A stretch of DNA of 64,000 nucleotides from Rhodococcus zopfii NBRC 100606 = JCM 9919 (GCF_001895025.1 NZ_BCXI01000007.1:62001-126000); one strand, 5' to 3'. Positions 1 through 8,732 are shown, numbered from the stretch's first letter. Notes: a model not told the origin generated them from the letters alone. Program-made: numbers and translations.

Positions 1-1
1 A

Positions 2-139
2 GGTCTCGCGCACCTGGCCGACGGCCCGGTCCGGGTTGCGGGCGGCAACTACAAGGCCGCGATCAAGCGCAGCGGCTTCCCTCGCGACGCCATGGTCCGC
101 GGTGCGGCCGAGGCGATGCGCGCACTGCTCAACCGCTGA
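2..139 (+). CDS. Unknown protein, C-terminal 45 residues only
   Basis: This is the 3' end of a gene that begins before the window. The frame starting at base 2 is open until TGA at 137-139 and encodes an alanine- and arginine-rich, probably helical tail ending in MRALLNR. It has codon usage like the neighbouring genes, and a strong hairpin follows seven bases after the stop, which supports a real gene end. I do not recognise the family from so short a piece. Confidence 0.5.
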   Translation, partial: GLAHLADGPVRVAGGNYKAAIKRSGFPRDAMVRGAAEAMRALLNR

Positions 140-145
140 CCCCCC

Positions 146-185
146 GTGCGCGTTTTCGGTAGTTCCCGCTACCGGAAGCGCGCAC
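146..185 (+). terminator. Hairpin after the partial gene (family A palindrome, copy 1)
   Basis: A 17-bp stem (146-162 with 169-185) has two G-T wobble pairs and a short loop, starting seven bases after the stop of the upstream gene. The arm begins GTGCGCG and ends CGGTAG, and the same design recurs at 440-479 and 10557-10596. No strong T tract follows, so termination is inferred from structure and position. Confidence 0.6.
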
Positions 186-439
186 GAGGAGTGTTATGGA
201 AGACGTCCACGACATATGTTGGGCGTCTTCCTTTTTGGTCCCTGCTTCCCCCGCGCTCATCAAGGATTTCGGCAGCGACGCCACGACGGGCGCGTATCGC
301 CGAAGCCCGTGCGGGTGGCGGAGGCTGCCACGGCAAGCCGTGGCCGCAGCGTCCGGTCGTCCGTGAGCCGGAGTCGGACGACTACGTTCGACCGGCGTCC
401 CACCTGACGTCCGCGCTGGACCATCGTCGCCGATGACCC

Positions 440-479
440 GTGCGTGGTTTTGGTAGTTCCAACTACCGAAACCACGCAC
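440..479. terminator. Hairpin at the 3' end of the OYE gene (family A, copy 2)
   Basis: A 17-bp stem with one G-T wobble (440-456 with 463-479) and a six-base loop lies 11 bases beyond the stop of the minus-strand Old Yellow Enzyme gene. The arm starts GTGCGTGGTTTT and ends GGTAG, closely matching the hairpins at 146-185 and 10557-10596. It probably ends the minus-strand transcript. Confidence 0.6.
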
Positions 480-490
480 GGGTCCGGGGG

Positions 491-1636
491 TCACGTCAGG
501 GTGCGCGCGTGCACGCCCTGATCGAATTCGGGGAGTGGACCACCGGCACGCAGGGTCGCGGCGAGGTGCGGATCGGCCAGATGCAGGCGGCCGATCGCGG
601 CGAGATCGAACTCGCCTGCGGCGAGCCGGCGCTCGAGTTCGGGAATGTTGTCGCGGGACGGGGCGGCCGCGCCGAGACGGGTTTCCCGCAACGTGGTCGC
701 GATACCGACGCTGCCGACGGCCATCGACATCGCGCCGGTGAGTTTCTTCGCCCACCCGGCGAGCGACAGGTCGCTGCCCTCGAAGGCGGGGTCGTCGAAG
801 CGGCGGATGCTCGCGTCGAAGACATCGACGCCCGCGGCGGCGAGCGCGCCGAGGATCGTGCCCAGCTCCTCCGGTGTTTCCGCGATCCGCGCGGTGTAGT
901 CCTGCTGCTTGTGCTGCGAGAACCGGAAGAAGACGGGTGTGTCCTCGCCGATCTCGGCCCGGATCGCCGCGACCACCGCGGCCGGGAAGCGGGTGCGTCG
1001 CCCTAGGTCGCCGCCCCAGTCGTCGTCGCGGCGGTTGGTGCTCGCCCACAGGAACGCGTCGAGCAGGTAGCCGTGACCGCCGTGCAGTGCGATCCCGTCG
1101 AACCCGACGTCCAGCGCGGCGCGCGCCGCGCGCGTGTACGCGGAGATCACGTCGGCGATGTCGTCGGCGGTCATCGGCCGGCACGGCCGCGACGCCTGCG
1201 TGACGTACTCGTCCGGGTACGTCGTGACGCCGGGCTCCCCCCACAGGCCCGAGGGCCGCATCGGCGTCAGGTCCGGATCGACTGTGCGGGTCATCGCGCC
1301 CCACAGCGGCCCGACGTGCCACAGCTGCGGGATGATCCGGCCGCCTTCGGCGTGGACGGCGTCGACGACGCGCCGCCAGCCGTCGAGGGCGTCGTCGCCG
1401 TGCATTCGCGGGACCCGCGGATTGTCGACGGCGGTCGGATGGTCGATCGCGACTCCCTCGGTGACGATCAGGCCCGTGCCGCCGCCGGCACGGCGCCGGT
1501 AGTACTCGGCGACGTCGCGTCCCGGCACGCCGCCGGGGGAGTGCGACCGGGTCATCGGCGACATCACGATGCGGTTGGGCAGCTCGAGCGAACGCACCGC
1601 GAGAGGGCGGAAGAGCGGGGACAGGGTACTCGTCAT
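491..1636 (-). CDS. Old Yellow Enzyme family NADH:flavin oxidoreductase
   Basis: Predicted FMN-binding TIM-barrel enzyme that reduces activated C=C bonds, such as enones, with NAD(P)H. The 381-residue protein opens with LSPLFRPLAVRSLELPNRIV, the usual OYE N-terminus. It carries QLWHVG and the ALHGGHGYLLDAFL segment that matches the family H-x-x-HGYL region, then the NRRxDxxGG-like stretch and IGRLHLADP near the phosphate-binding end. The ATG at 1636 was chosen over upstream in-frame starts because the homologous region begins there. It lies four bases after the stop of the upstream LLM oxidoreductase, so the two are probably co-transcribed. A role in reducing steroid or aromatic enones fits the neighbourhood but is inference. 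Confidence 0.85.
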   Translation of the reverse strand: MTSTLSPLFRPLAVRSLELPNRIVMSPMTRSHSPGGVPGRDVAEYYRRRAGGGTGLIVTEGVAIDHPTAVDNPRVPRMHGDDALDGWRRVVDAVHAEGGRIIPQLWHVGPLWGAMTRTVDPDLTPMRPSGLWGEPGVTTYPDEYVTQASRPCRPMTADDIADVISAYTRAARAALDVGFDGIALHGGHGYLLDAFLWASTNRRDDDWGGDLGRRTRFPAAVVAAIRAEIGEDTPVFFRFSQHKQQDYTARIAETPEELGTILGALAAAGVDVFDASIRRFDDPAFEGSDLSLAGWAKKLTGAMSMAVGSVGIATTLRETRLGAAAPSRDNIPELERRLAAGEFDLAAIGRLHLADPHLAATLRAGGPLPEFDQGVHARTLT

Positions 1637-1640
1637 GCGC

Positions 1641-2555
1641 TTATCGGGAACTTTCGTCGATACCGGACGGGGTTTCGGGAGAGGCGGATTCGAACGTGAC
1701 ACCGGCTTCGCCGGCGAACTCGTGCAGCGCCGCGAGCTGATCGCAGTAGTGGTCCGCGTCGGTGGAGACGAACGTCGCGCTCACGACGGTGGCGCCGACC
1801 GCGCAGCGACGTTCGAGGGCGCGCAGGGTGGCGTCGCGGTCACCGAGCGGATCGAGTGGGCGACCGCTGTCGAGGACGACCTCGAATCCGGCCGGCAGAT
1901 CCGCCTTGCGGAGCATCTCGTCGATCTGCTGCACGGTGAGGCCGAACGGCAGCCAGCCGTCGCCGAGCGTGACCGCGCGCCGCAGCGACCGGGTGGTGCG
2001 GCCGCCGATCCAGAACGGCACCCGCGGCTGTACCGCGTGCGGTCGCACCTCGACGTCCGCGTAGTCGTAGAAGGTGCCGTGGAACTCGGGATACGGGGTC
2101 GACAGCCCGCCGCGCAGGGCGAGGAGGGCTTCGTCGGCGCGGGCGCCACGGTCCGCGAAGGGCGCGTCGAGCAGCGCGAACTCCTCTGCGAGGCTGCCGA
2201 CGCCCAGCCCGAGGATCAGGCGACCGCCGCTGACCGCGTCGAGGGTGCCGTAGCGCTTGGCGATCTCGAGGGGATGGTGGTAGCCGAGCACGAGCACGCG
2301 GGTGTTGAGCCTGATCCGGCGGGTGCGTGCCGCGAGGTAGCCGAACGTCGCGAGCGGATCCCAGTAGACGCCGCCGCGTTCGGCGGCGATCCGGGTGGGG
2401 ACGGCAACGTGTTCGCTGCAGGTGACATGGTGGTAGCCGAGCCGGTCGGCGGTCTCGGCGACGCGTGCGAGTTCGTCGATGCCGGCGTGGCGCTCCCACT
2501 CGGTGCGGGAGGCGGGGTGGTCGATGACCACGGGCGATGTGACCCCTATGTGCAT
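1641..2555 (-). CDS. LLM-class flavin/F420-dependent oxidoreductase
   Basis: Luciferase-like monooxygenase-fold protein of 304 residues, probably using F420 or FMN. Diagnostic features are TSPVVIDHPA at the N-terminus, the LGYHHVTCSEH strand-helix, RIRLNTRVLVL, RYGTLDAVSGGRLILGLGVGS, and VPFWIGGRTTRSLRRAVTLGDGW near residue 190. It is the first gene of a two-gene minus-strand unit with the OYE enzyme and is divergent from the IclR regulator across about 250 bp. The substrate is not apparent. A role in the adjacent ring-degradation cluster is suggested only by position. Confidence 0.85.
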   Translation of the reverse strand: MHIGVTSPVVIDHPASRTEWERHAGIDELARVAETADRLGYHHVTCSEHVAVPTRIAAERGGVYWDPLATFGYLAARTRRIRLNTRVLVLGYHHPLEIAKRYGTLDAVSGGRLILGLGVGSLAEEFALLDAPFADRGARADEALLALRGGLSTPYPEFHGTFYDYADVEVRPHAVQPRVPFWIGGRTTRSLRRAVTLGDGWLPFGLTVQQIDEMLRKADLPAGFEVVLDSGRPLDPLGDRDATLRALERRCAVGATVVSATFVSTDADHYCDQLAALHEFAGEAGVTFESASPETPSGIDESSR

Positions 2556-2711
2556 GCGCGAACCCCTCGTACCGAACCCCGGCGCGCGCCCGCGTCACCG
2601 GCTGCCGGCGGCGTGGGTGTGGAGCGCGTGATCGTCTTCCCGATCGTTGTACCCGGTCGGATCGACGGAGGTCGCCGCAGCTTCCTGCTCAGTGGGATGT
2701 TGTGGATCCGG

Positions 2712-2723
2712 CACCGATCGGTG
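2712..2723. promoter_or_regulatory. Perfect palindrome CACCGATCGGTG, candidate IclR operator
   Basis: A 12-bp perfect palindrome lies in the 250-bp divergent gap between the LLM gene and the IclR gene, 83 bases before the IclR start. The surrounding sequence is more AT-rich than average. IclR proteins commonly bind palindromes in their own promoter region; assignment to this regulator is inference. Confidence 0.4.
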
Positions 2724-2805
2724 ATAATTGTTGCGCCGGTCACAAGAATGAATTTCAGTCTCACGGACCCCGGCCTCGGCCGAGGGGCTGGAGGAGGTAA
2801 CAGCG

Positions 2806-3726
2806 ATGCTCGAATCCGGAAATGCCGCAGCCGAATACGCGTCCGCACCGGAGTCGCGGAACGGGTCGTCGGAGTCGCAGCGGGAACTGCCCGCGTCCAT
2901 GGTCGAGCGCATGACGCTGATCCTCGACGCGTTCGACGGTGCCTCCTCCCGGCTGACCCTCGAGGAAGTGGCCTGCCGCACCGGGCTGCCTCGTTCCACC
3001 GTCCACCGCATCCTCGACCAGATGGTCCGCCTCGAGTGGGTCGACCACGCGTCGTTCGGCTACTGTCTCGGCCGCCGCGCCACGTCCCTCGGCGCCGGCG
3101 ACAGCGGCCACGGCCGCATTCGCGAGGCCGCGGCCCCGGTCCTCCACGAACTGCACCTGCAGACCGGGATGGTCGCGCACCTCGCGATCCTCGACCGCGG
3201 CGAGATCGTCTACCTCGACAAGGTCGGCGGGCAGCTCGCCGCCACCCTGACCTCCCGCGTCGGCGGCCGTGTCGCCGCCCACGCGACCGCGTGCGGAAAG
3301 GCGATCCTCGCCGGTCTGCAGCCCGAGCACATCGACGCGCTGTACGGCGCCGGCTTGCCGCGCCGCACCGACCGCACCATTTCCGACCTCGCCGTGCTGC
3401 ACCGCGAGCTGGGCCGCATCCGGCAGCGTCACGGGCTGGCGTACGAAACCGGCGAGGCGATGGCCGGCATGGCGTGCGTCGGCGCGCCCGTCCGCAGCCC
3501 GCAGGGGCCGGTCGCGGGCATCTCGCTGTGCGGCCCGGCGCGTCCCGGTCACCTCGACCGCATCGCGCCACTGGTCGCCGACGCTGCGCGCGACGTCTCG
3601 CGCATGCTCCACCCCGAACTGGGGGCGCCGCGCCGCGCCCGCCGCCTCACCGAGGATTCGGCGTCCTTCGTGCTGCCGGACACGGCCGAACAGTTCGTCG
3701 CCGGAAGAACCGGGGCATGGGCCTAG
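2806..3726 (+). CDS. IclR-family transcriptional regulator
   Basis: The 306-residue regulator has an N-terminal winged helix around residues 30-95 (LTLEEVACRTGLPRSTVHRIL is the recognition region) and a C-terminal effector domain containing VAHLAILDRGEIVYLDKV and HATACGKAILA, both typical of IclR proteins. The first 30 residues are a low-complexity extension. A strong ribosome site (GGAGGAGG, about 2788-2795) precedes the ATG at 2806. It heads the plus-strand run of hydrolase, oxygenase and dioxygenase genes and probably controls them in response to an aromatic or steroid-derived ligand. The ligand is unknown. Confidence 0.9.
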   Translation: MLESGNAAAEYASAPESRNGSSESQRELPASMVERMTLILDAFDGASSRLTLEEVACRTGLPRSTVHRILDQMVRLEWVDHASFGYCLGRRATSLGAGDSGHGRIREAAAPVLHELHLQTGMVAHLAILDRGEIVYLDKVGGQLAATLTSRVGGRVAAHATACGKAILAGLQPEHIDALYGAGLPRRTDRTISDLAVLHRELGRIRQRHGLAYETGEAMAGMACVGAPVRSPQGPVAGISLCGPARPGHLDRIAPLVADAARDVSRMLHPELGAPRRARRLTEDSASFVLPDTAEQFVAGRTGAWA

Positions 3727-3790
3727 CGATCGGTCCCGTTCACCGGGAGCCTGCGCGCACCGCGTCGGCGTCGCTGGGAATGTACCGATC

Positions 3791-4657
3791 ATGACGACGG
3801 ACCTGAGTTGCGAGGAGACCGCGAAGTCCATCACGACCGACCGTGGTGTCCTCCGATACCACGAAGCCGGCGACGGACCGCCCCTGCTGCTGCTGCACGG
3901 CTCCGGTCCGGGAGTGACCGGCTGGCGCAACTACCGCGGTGTGCTCGCCGACCTCGCCGGGCACTTCCGTTGCCTCGTCCTCGAATTCCCCGGATTCGGC
4001 GTCAGCGACCCGTGCAAGGGGCATCCCATGGCGATGGCCCGCCACGCGGTCACCGATTTCCTCGACGCGCTCGGGATCGATCGCGTTTCGATCATCGGCA
4101 ACTCGATGGGCGGCATCGTCGGAACCCAGTTCGCCATCGCCGAACCCGACCGGGTGCACAAGCTCGTCACGATCGGTGGCGCCGGCCGCTCGGTGTTCGC
4201 ACCGTCGCCCGGTGAGGGCATCCGGCTGCTGATGGAGTTCACGGACGACCCGACGCGCGAGAAGCTCGTCCGCTGGCTCCGCTCGATGGTGTACGACCCG
4301 GCGGTCATCACCGACGAATTGATCCAGGAGCGATGGGAACTCGCCACCGAACCCGAGACCCTCGAGATCGCCCGCCGGATGTACAGCACCGCCGCGTTCG
4401 AAGCCGGTACCCGCGCGGCGCTCGCGTCCACCGACACGCCCTACTGGGCGCAGCTCGGCAAGATCACCGCGCCGACGCTCATCACGTGGGGTCGCGACGA
4501 TCGCGTCAGCCCCGTGGACATGGCGATGCTCCCGATGCGCGAGCTGCGCAACGGCGAACTGCACGTGTTCCCCAACTGCGGGCACTGGACGATGATCGAG
4601 GCCCGCGACGCGTGGCTCGACGCCGTTCTCGCCTTCCTCAACCGCAAGGACGCGTGA
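3791..4657 (+). CDS. Meta-cleavage product hydrolase, alpha/beta-hydrolase fold (HsaD/MhpC/BphD-like)
   Basis: Predicted C-C bond hydrolase that cleaves the dienoate formed by extradiol ring opening. The 288-residue protein shows the oxyanion-loop motif HGSGPG at 36-41, the nucleophile elbow GNSMGG with Ser105, an acid in WGRDDRVSP, and the catalytic histidine in NCGHWTMIE. These match MhpC/BphD/HsaD enzymes. The ATG at 3791 starts just before the conserved region; longer in-frame extensions overlap the IclR gene. It is followed by HsaA-like and HsaC-like genes, so the order is hydrolase, monooxygenase, dioxygenase, unlike Mtb hsaACDB. The substrate could be a steroid-derived or simpler alkyl catechol ring-fission product. 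Confidence 0.85.
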   Translation: MTTDLSCEETAKSITTDRGVLRYHEAGDGPPLLLLHGSGPGVTGWRNYRGVLADLAGHFRCLVLEFPGFGVSDPCKGHPMAMARHAVTDFLDALGIDRVSIIGNSMGGIVGTQFAIAEPDRVHKLVTIGGAGRSVFAPSPGEGIRLLMEFTDDPTREKLVRWLRSMVYDPAVITDELIQERWELATEPETLEIARRMYSTAAFEAGTRAALASTDTPYWAQLGKITAPTLITWGRDDRVSPVDMAMLPMRELRNGELHVFPNCGHWTMIEARDAWLDAVLAFLNRKDA

Positions 4658-4758
4658 GCGATAACGCTCACCGCACCCCGATCCCGCTCGGCGGGCGCGA
4701 CTTCCACCGGATGTCCGCCCGGGTGAATCCGGGCACCACACTAGAAAGCCGGTAGATC

Positions 4759-5937
4759 ATGGGACAGGTTCTCGACTCCATCACCCCGTTCGCCGAGGAG
4801 ATCCGCGCCGACGGCGCCGAAGGCGACAAGCTCATGCGGCTCACCGATCGCAGCGCCAAGCGCCTGCGTGACTCGGGGGTCATCAGGATGCTCCAGCCCG
4901 CCGAGTTCGGTGGTCTCGAAGCGCATCCGCGCGAATTCGCCGAGACTGCAATGGGGCTCGGAGCCATGGACGGGGCGACCGGCTGGGTCTCCGGCATCGT
5001 CGGCGTGCACCCCTGGGAGATGGCGTTCTTCGATCCCAAGGCGCAGGAAGAGGTCTGGGGCAACGATCCCGACACGTGGATCGCCTCGCCGTATGCCCCG
5101 ATGGGCGTCGCCACCCCCGTCGACGGCGGCTACATCCTCAACGGCCGCTGGTCCTTCTCGTCCGGCACCGATCACTGCGATTGGGTCATGATCGGCGCGG
5201 CGGTCGGCGACAAGGACGGCAATCGGGTCAGCCCGCCGAAGTCCCTGCACGTGCTGGTGCCGCGCTCGGACTACCGCATCGACCAGGACAGCTGGAACGT
5301 CGTGGGGCTGCGCGGCACCGGGTCCAAGGACCTCATCATCGAGAACGCCTTCCTGCCCGAGTACCGGACCCTGTCCGCCGAACGCGTCATGGGCGGTGTC
5401 GCCTGGCGCGACGCCGGTCGCGACGAGACGCTCTACCGGTTCCCATTCTCGTGCATCTTCCCGCTCGGCATCACCTCGTCGCTGATCGGCATCGCCGAAG
5501 GCGCCCTCAACTGCTACATCGAAACTCAGAAGTCGCGGGTGACCGTGTCCGGCACCGCGATCAAGCAGGACCCGTACGTGCTGTCCGCGCTCGGTGACGC
5601 GGCCGCCGAGATCGCCGCGTCCCGCGCCGCGATCCTCGAGACCGTCGACCGCTTCTGGGACATGACTGAGAAGGGCCGGGAGGTCACGTTCGAGATGCGG
5701 GCCATCGGCCGGCGCACCCAGACCGCCGCGGCCTGGCGCGCCGCGCGCGCCGTCGACGAGATCTTCGCGCGTGCCGGGGGCGGCGCGCTGCAGCTCACCA
5801 ACCCGTTGCAGCGGTTCTGGCGCGATGCCCACGCGGGTCTGAGTCACGCCATCCACGTGCCGGGCTCGATCTTCCACGCGGCCACTCTCACCCAGCTCGG
5901 TGAGGAACCGCAGGGCATGATGCGCTCGATGATCTGA
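4759..5937 (+). CDS. Flavin-dependent aromatic hydroxylase, oxygenase component (HsaA-like)
   Basis: A 392-residue acyl-CoA-dehydrogenase-fold oxygenase of the two-component flavin monooxygenase type. Motifs include PAEFGGLEAHPREFAE, ATGWVSG, the WSFSSGTDHCDWV segment in the middle domain, GLRGTGSKDLII, and a C-terminal helical domain ending HAATLTQLGEE. This pattern fits HsaA, which hydroxylates 3-HSA ortho to the phenol using reduced flavin, rather than a dehydrogenase. It lies upstream of the extradiol dioxygenase gene, and the flavin reductase that could feed it is encoded on the opposite strand at 7406-7921. It is probably a paralogue of the cholesterol HsaA with a different substrate. 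Confidence 0.85.
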   Translation: MGQVLDSITPFAEEIRADGAEGDKLMRLTDRSAKRLRDSGVIRMLQPAEFGGLEAHPREFAETAMGLGAMDGATGWVSGIVGVHPWEMAFFDPKAQEEVWGNDPDTWIASPYAPMGVATPVDGGYILNGRWSFSSGTDHCDWVMIGAAVGDKDGNRVSPPKSLHVLVPRSDYRIDQDSWNVVGLRGTGSKDLIIENAFLPEYRTLSAERVMGGVAWRDAGRDETLYRFPFSCIFPLGITSSLIGIAEGALNCYIETQKSRVTVSGTAIKQDPYVLSALGDAAAEIAASRAAILETVDRFWDMTEKGREVTFEMRAIGRRTQTAAAWRAARAVDEIFARAGGGALQLTNPLQRFWRDAHAGLSHAIHVPGSIFHAATLTQLGEEPQGMMRSMI

Positions 5938-5972
5938 CCGCCGAATCCACTTGTCACGAAGGAATATCGAAC

Positions 5973-6902
5973 ATGACGGACATCCGGGGACTGGGATATC
6001 TCAGGATCCAGACCACAGACATTGCACGGTGGCGCGAACTCGTCGTCGACGGACTCGGGATGGCGGTCGGGTCCGGGCCGGAAGCGGACGGGCTGTACCT
6101 GCGGATCGACGAGCGCCGCGCGCGCCTGATCGTGCTGCCGGGTGACAGCGACAAGGCACTCGCCGTCGGCTGGGAGGTCCGCGACCAGTTCGCGCTCGCG
6201 CGGGTGCGCGAGGCCGTGGAGAAGGCGGGCGTCACGGTCGAGGTGTTGTCGGAGCAGGAGTCGGCGTACCGCGACGCGGAGCAGGTCATCGCGTTCGACG
6301 ATCCGGGCGGCGCCCGCGTCGAGGTGTTCTTCGGCCCCGTGCTCGACCACAGTCCGGTGGTGACACCGTTCGCGAGCCGATTCCACACCGGTGAGGAGGG
6401 GCTCGGTCACGTCGTGCTGCCGAGTTTCGCGTTCGACCGGGTGTACGACTTCTACACCGAGGTTCTCGGGTTCCTGCCGCGCGGCGCGATGCGCGTCGGC
6501 GGTCCGTCGGCACCGCCACCGGCGCGGCGGGTACGGTTCCTCGGCGTCAATCGCCGCCACCACAGCCTCGCGCTGTGCCCGGCGCCGCCGAGCGAACAGC
6601 CGGGCCTGGTGCACCTCATGCTCGAGGTCGATACCCTCGATGCGGTCGGTCAGGCGCTGGATCGGGTTCGTGCCCTGGGTTTCTCGATCTCCTCGACGCT
6701 CGGCCGCCACACCAACGACAAGATGGTCTCGTTCTACGTGCGGGCGCCCGGCGGCTGGGACATCGAATTCGGCACCGACGGCATGCTCGTCGACGAGACG
6801 TTCTACACCGCCGAGGAGATCACCGCAGACAGCTACTGGGGCCACGACTGGTCCGGGTCCGAACCGCTCGCCGCGTTCGCGCCGCCGAGCACGCGATCGT
6901 AG
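5973..6902 (+). CDS. Type I extradiol ring-cleavage dioxygenase (HsaC/BphC-like)
   Basis: A 309-residue two-domain vicinal-oxygen-chelate dioxygenase. By pattern the Fe(II) ligands are His146 (GLGHVV), His214 (LVHLML) and Glu265 (WDIEFG). The second-sphere residues expected of the family are also present: His197 in RRHHSLAL, His246 in LGRHTND and Tyr255 in VSFYVR. The opening IRGLGYLRI and closing YWGHDW closely resemble Mtb HsaC. Start ATG 5973 follows an AGGAA site. It should cleave a catechol made by the upstream HsaA-like oxygenase, giving the substrate of the hydrolase at 3791. No KshA, KstD or HsaEFG gene is nearby, so use on 3,4-DHSA is not assured. Confidence 0.88.
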   Translation: MTDIRGLGYLRIQTTDIARWRELVVDGLGMAVGSGPEADGLYLRIDERRARLIVLPGDSDKALAVGWEVRDQFALARVREAVEKAGVTVEVLSEQESAYRDAEQVIAFDDPGGARVEVFFGPVLDHSPVVTPFASRFHTGEEGLGHVVLPSFAFDRVYDFYTEVLGFLPRGAMRVGGPSAPPPARRVRFLGVNRRHHSLALCPAPPSEQPGLVHLMLEVDTLDAVGQALDRVRALGFSISSTLGRHTNDKMVSFYVRAPGGWDIEFGTDGMLVDETFYTAEEITADSYWGHDWSGSEPLAAFAPPSTRS

Positions 6903-6912
6903 GGAGTGGAGA

Positions 6913-7392
6913 ATGACCGATCCCACCGAACTTGTCGAACAGCTCGCCCGGCGCGTCGAACTGCTCGAGGACACCCTCGCGATCCAGCAACTCGTCACCA
7001 CCTACGGGCCGGCCGTCGACAGCGGCTCGGCCGAAGCGGTCGGCGCGCTGTGGACCGAGGACGGTGTGTACGAAGTCGATTCGGGTGCGTACCGGGGTCG
7101 TGACCAGATCATGGCGATGGTGCGATCCGAGGCGCACCAGGGGTACATCCACGGCGGCTGCGGCCACATGCTGGACCCGTTGAACATCCGAGTCGACGGG
7201 GACACCGCGGTCGTCATCTGCCACTCCCAGTTGATCCTCAACACGGACAAGGGTTTCCGCGTGCAGCGCGTGACCGCCAACCGGTGGGAACTGGTGCGGA
7301 TGGACGGCCGGTGGCAGGTGAAGCTGCGTATCGCTCGGGTCCTCGACGGTCGCGCCGACGCCCGCGACCTCCTCGCCGCGGGCGTGCGCTGA
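6913..7392 (+). CDS. SnoaL/NTF2-fold protein in the ring-cleavage operon
   Basis: The 159-residue protein has the alpha+beta cone fold pattern of the SnoaL/NTF2 superfamily: an N-terminal helix ending in AIQQLVTTYGPAVDSGS, ALWTEDGVYEV, YRGRDQIMAMV, and strands through QVKLRIARVLDG. Relatives include ketosteroid isomerases and ring-hydroxylating dioxygenase beta subunits. The ATG at 6913 has a GGAG site and starts 10 bases after the dioxygenase stop, so it is in the same operon. No catalytic residues can be assigned. It may act as an isomerase or hydratase on a pathway intermediate, or as an accessory subunit. Confidence 0.7.
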   Translation: MTDPTELVEQLARRVELLEDTLAIQQLVTTYGPAVDSGSAEAVGALWTEDGVYEVDSGAYRGRDQIMAMVRSEAHQGYIHGGCGHMLDPLNIRVDGDTAVVICHSQLILNTDKGFRVQRVTANRWELVRMDGRWQVKLRIARVLDGRADARDLLAAGVR

Positions 7393-7405
7393 CGCGGTTC
7401 TGCCG

Positions 7406-7921
7406 TCAGCTGCCGATCCCGAACGCGCCACGGTAGAACAGCATCGGCCGGTCGTCGTCGAGACATTCGAGCTCGACGACCCGGCCGATCACCACATCGT
7501 GGTCACCCGCAACGTGCACGTCGTCGATCTCGGCGTGCACCCGAAGAAGCACCCGCGGCAGGGCCGGCGTGTCCCAGCGCGACCTCTCCCAGCCCAGCCC
7601 GTCGAAGCGGGCGCCGCGGGACGACCCGAACCGGTCGCACAGATCCGTCTGGTCCTCGCGCAGCACGTTGATCGCGAATCGTCCGGTGCGCCGGATCCGC
7701 GGCCACGCCCGGCCCCGATGGTCCGCGCAGAACAGGACCAGCGGTGGCTCGAGGGACACCGACGCGAACGACTGACACGCGAAGCCGACCGGTCCGTCGT
7801 CGTCGAGTCCGGTCACCACCGTGACGCCGGTAGCGAAGTGGCTCATGGCATGTCGCATCTCGGCGGGGGAGACAACGTCGACGTCCTGCGGGTGACCGTA
7901 TGGTCGCGACCGGGTATGCAT
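7406..7921 (-). CDS. Flavin reductase of a two-component monooxygenase (HsaB-like)
   Basis: A 171-residue flavin reductase-domain protein with AEMRHAMSHFATGVTVVTG, the FACQSFASVSLEPPLVLF core and a FAINVLREDQ strand, all typical of HsaB/HpaC-type NAD(P)H:flavin reductases. It likely supplies reduced flavin to the HsaA-like oxygenase at 4759, although it is convergent with that operon, its stop lying 13 bases from the SnoaL-like stop. The ATG at 7921 has GGAG upstream; an in-frame ATG at 7972 would add 17 arginine-rich residues that look non-native. Confidence 0.85.
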   Translation of the reverse strand: MHTRSRPYGHPQDVDVVSPAEMRHAMSHFATGVTVVTGLDDDGPVGFACQSFASVSLEPPLVLFCADHRGRAWPRIRRTGRFAINVLREDQTDLCDRFGSSRGARFDGLGWERSRWDTPALPRVLLRVHAEIDDVHVAGDHDVVIGRVVELECLDDDRPMLFYRGAFGIGS

Positions 7922-8118
7922 GTGCCTCGACTCCGAATCGGTCCGGGGTCGCCTCGGACGGGCGACGCTCACGAATCCGAGCCTATGGCCGGACCCTTCC
8001 GGTCCCGCCGCGGATTCTCGCTCAGCGGACTTTCGCGGTCGCGCCGCGCCGGGCGGGCCACCCCCTGGGCGGGTCGATGGGACAATCGGACGCTATCGGA
8101 AGTGAAAGGGGATCGACA

Positions 8119-8724
8119 ATGCCCAGGATCGGTGTGGCGCGGGACGGCGCCGAACCGTCTTCGGCGGACCAGCGGGAGCGGCACGTGCGGATCCTCGACG
8201 CGGCCGCGCACCTCGCGACCGAACACGACCTCGCGCACGTGCAGATGACCGAGGTCGCCAAGCGGGCCGGTGTCGCGATCGGAACGCTGTACCGGTATTT
8301 CCCGTCGAAGACGCACCTGTTCGTGGGTGTGATGCTGCATCGGCTCGAACGGTTCCCGGGGCGCCGTCCCGCGCCGGATCGCGCCTCGACCGCGCAGGAC
8401 GCGATCTGCGCGACGCTGATCGACATGACCCGCGAGCTTGTCGCGCACCCGTCGCTCGCGCTGGCGATGTTGCAGTCCAACAGCACCGCCGTGGCCGCCG
8501 CGGTTCCCGATGCGTTGCGGATCGAGGAGCAGTTCCAGAACATCCTGATCGCCGCTGCGGGCATCACCGATCCCACCGAGGCGGACCGGGACGTGCTGCG
8601 GTTGCTCTCGATGCTGTGGTACGGCGTCATCATCGCGTTCCTCAACGGCCGGTCGAGTCTCGAGGGAACCGAACGTGATATCCGGCGCAGCTGCCGGCTG
8701 CTGCTGGTCCATCTCGCGGCGTAG
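8119..8724 (+). CDS. TetR-family regulator, KstR-like
   Basis: A 201-residue TetR regulator. The N-terminal HTH reads QMTEVAKRAGVAIGTLYRYFPSK, and the turn-recognition-helix core GTLYRYFPSK matches Mtb KstR as I recall it. The C-terminal ligand domain is much less alike. Start ATG 8119 follows AAAGGGGATCG. It is divergent from the HsaB-like gene and precedes two SDR genes; a palindromic operator candidate lies between it and them at 8789-8806. It could be a KstR paralogue sensing a CoA thioester or a ring-degradation intermediate. Whether it binds the canonical KstR boxes in this window cannot be told from sequence. Confidence 0.8.
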   Translation: MPRIGVARDGAEPSSADQRERHVRILDAAAHLATEHDLAHVQMTEVAKRAGVAIGTLYRYFPSKTHLFVGVMLHRLERFPGRRPAPDRASTAQDAICATLIDMTRELVAHPSLALAMLQSNSTAVAAAVPDALRIEEQFQNILIAAAGITDPTEADRDVLRLLSMLWYGVIIAFLNGRSSLEGTERDIRRSCRLLLVHLAA

Positions 8725-8732
8725 CCGCCGGG

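Noticed and set aside
1569-3794. A 741-residue plus-strand open frame across the LLM gene, intergenic region and IclR gene
   Set aside because: It runs antisense to the LLM gene and out of frame with IclR, with shadow-type composition.
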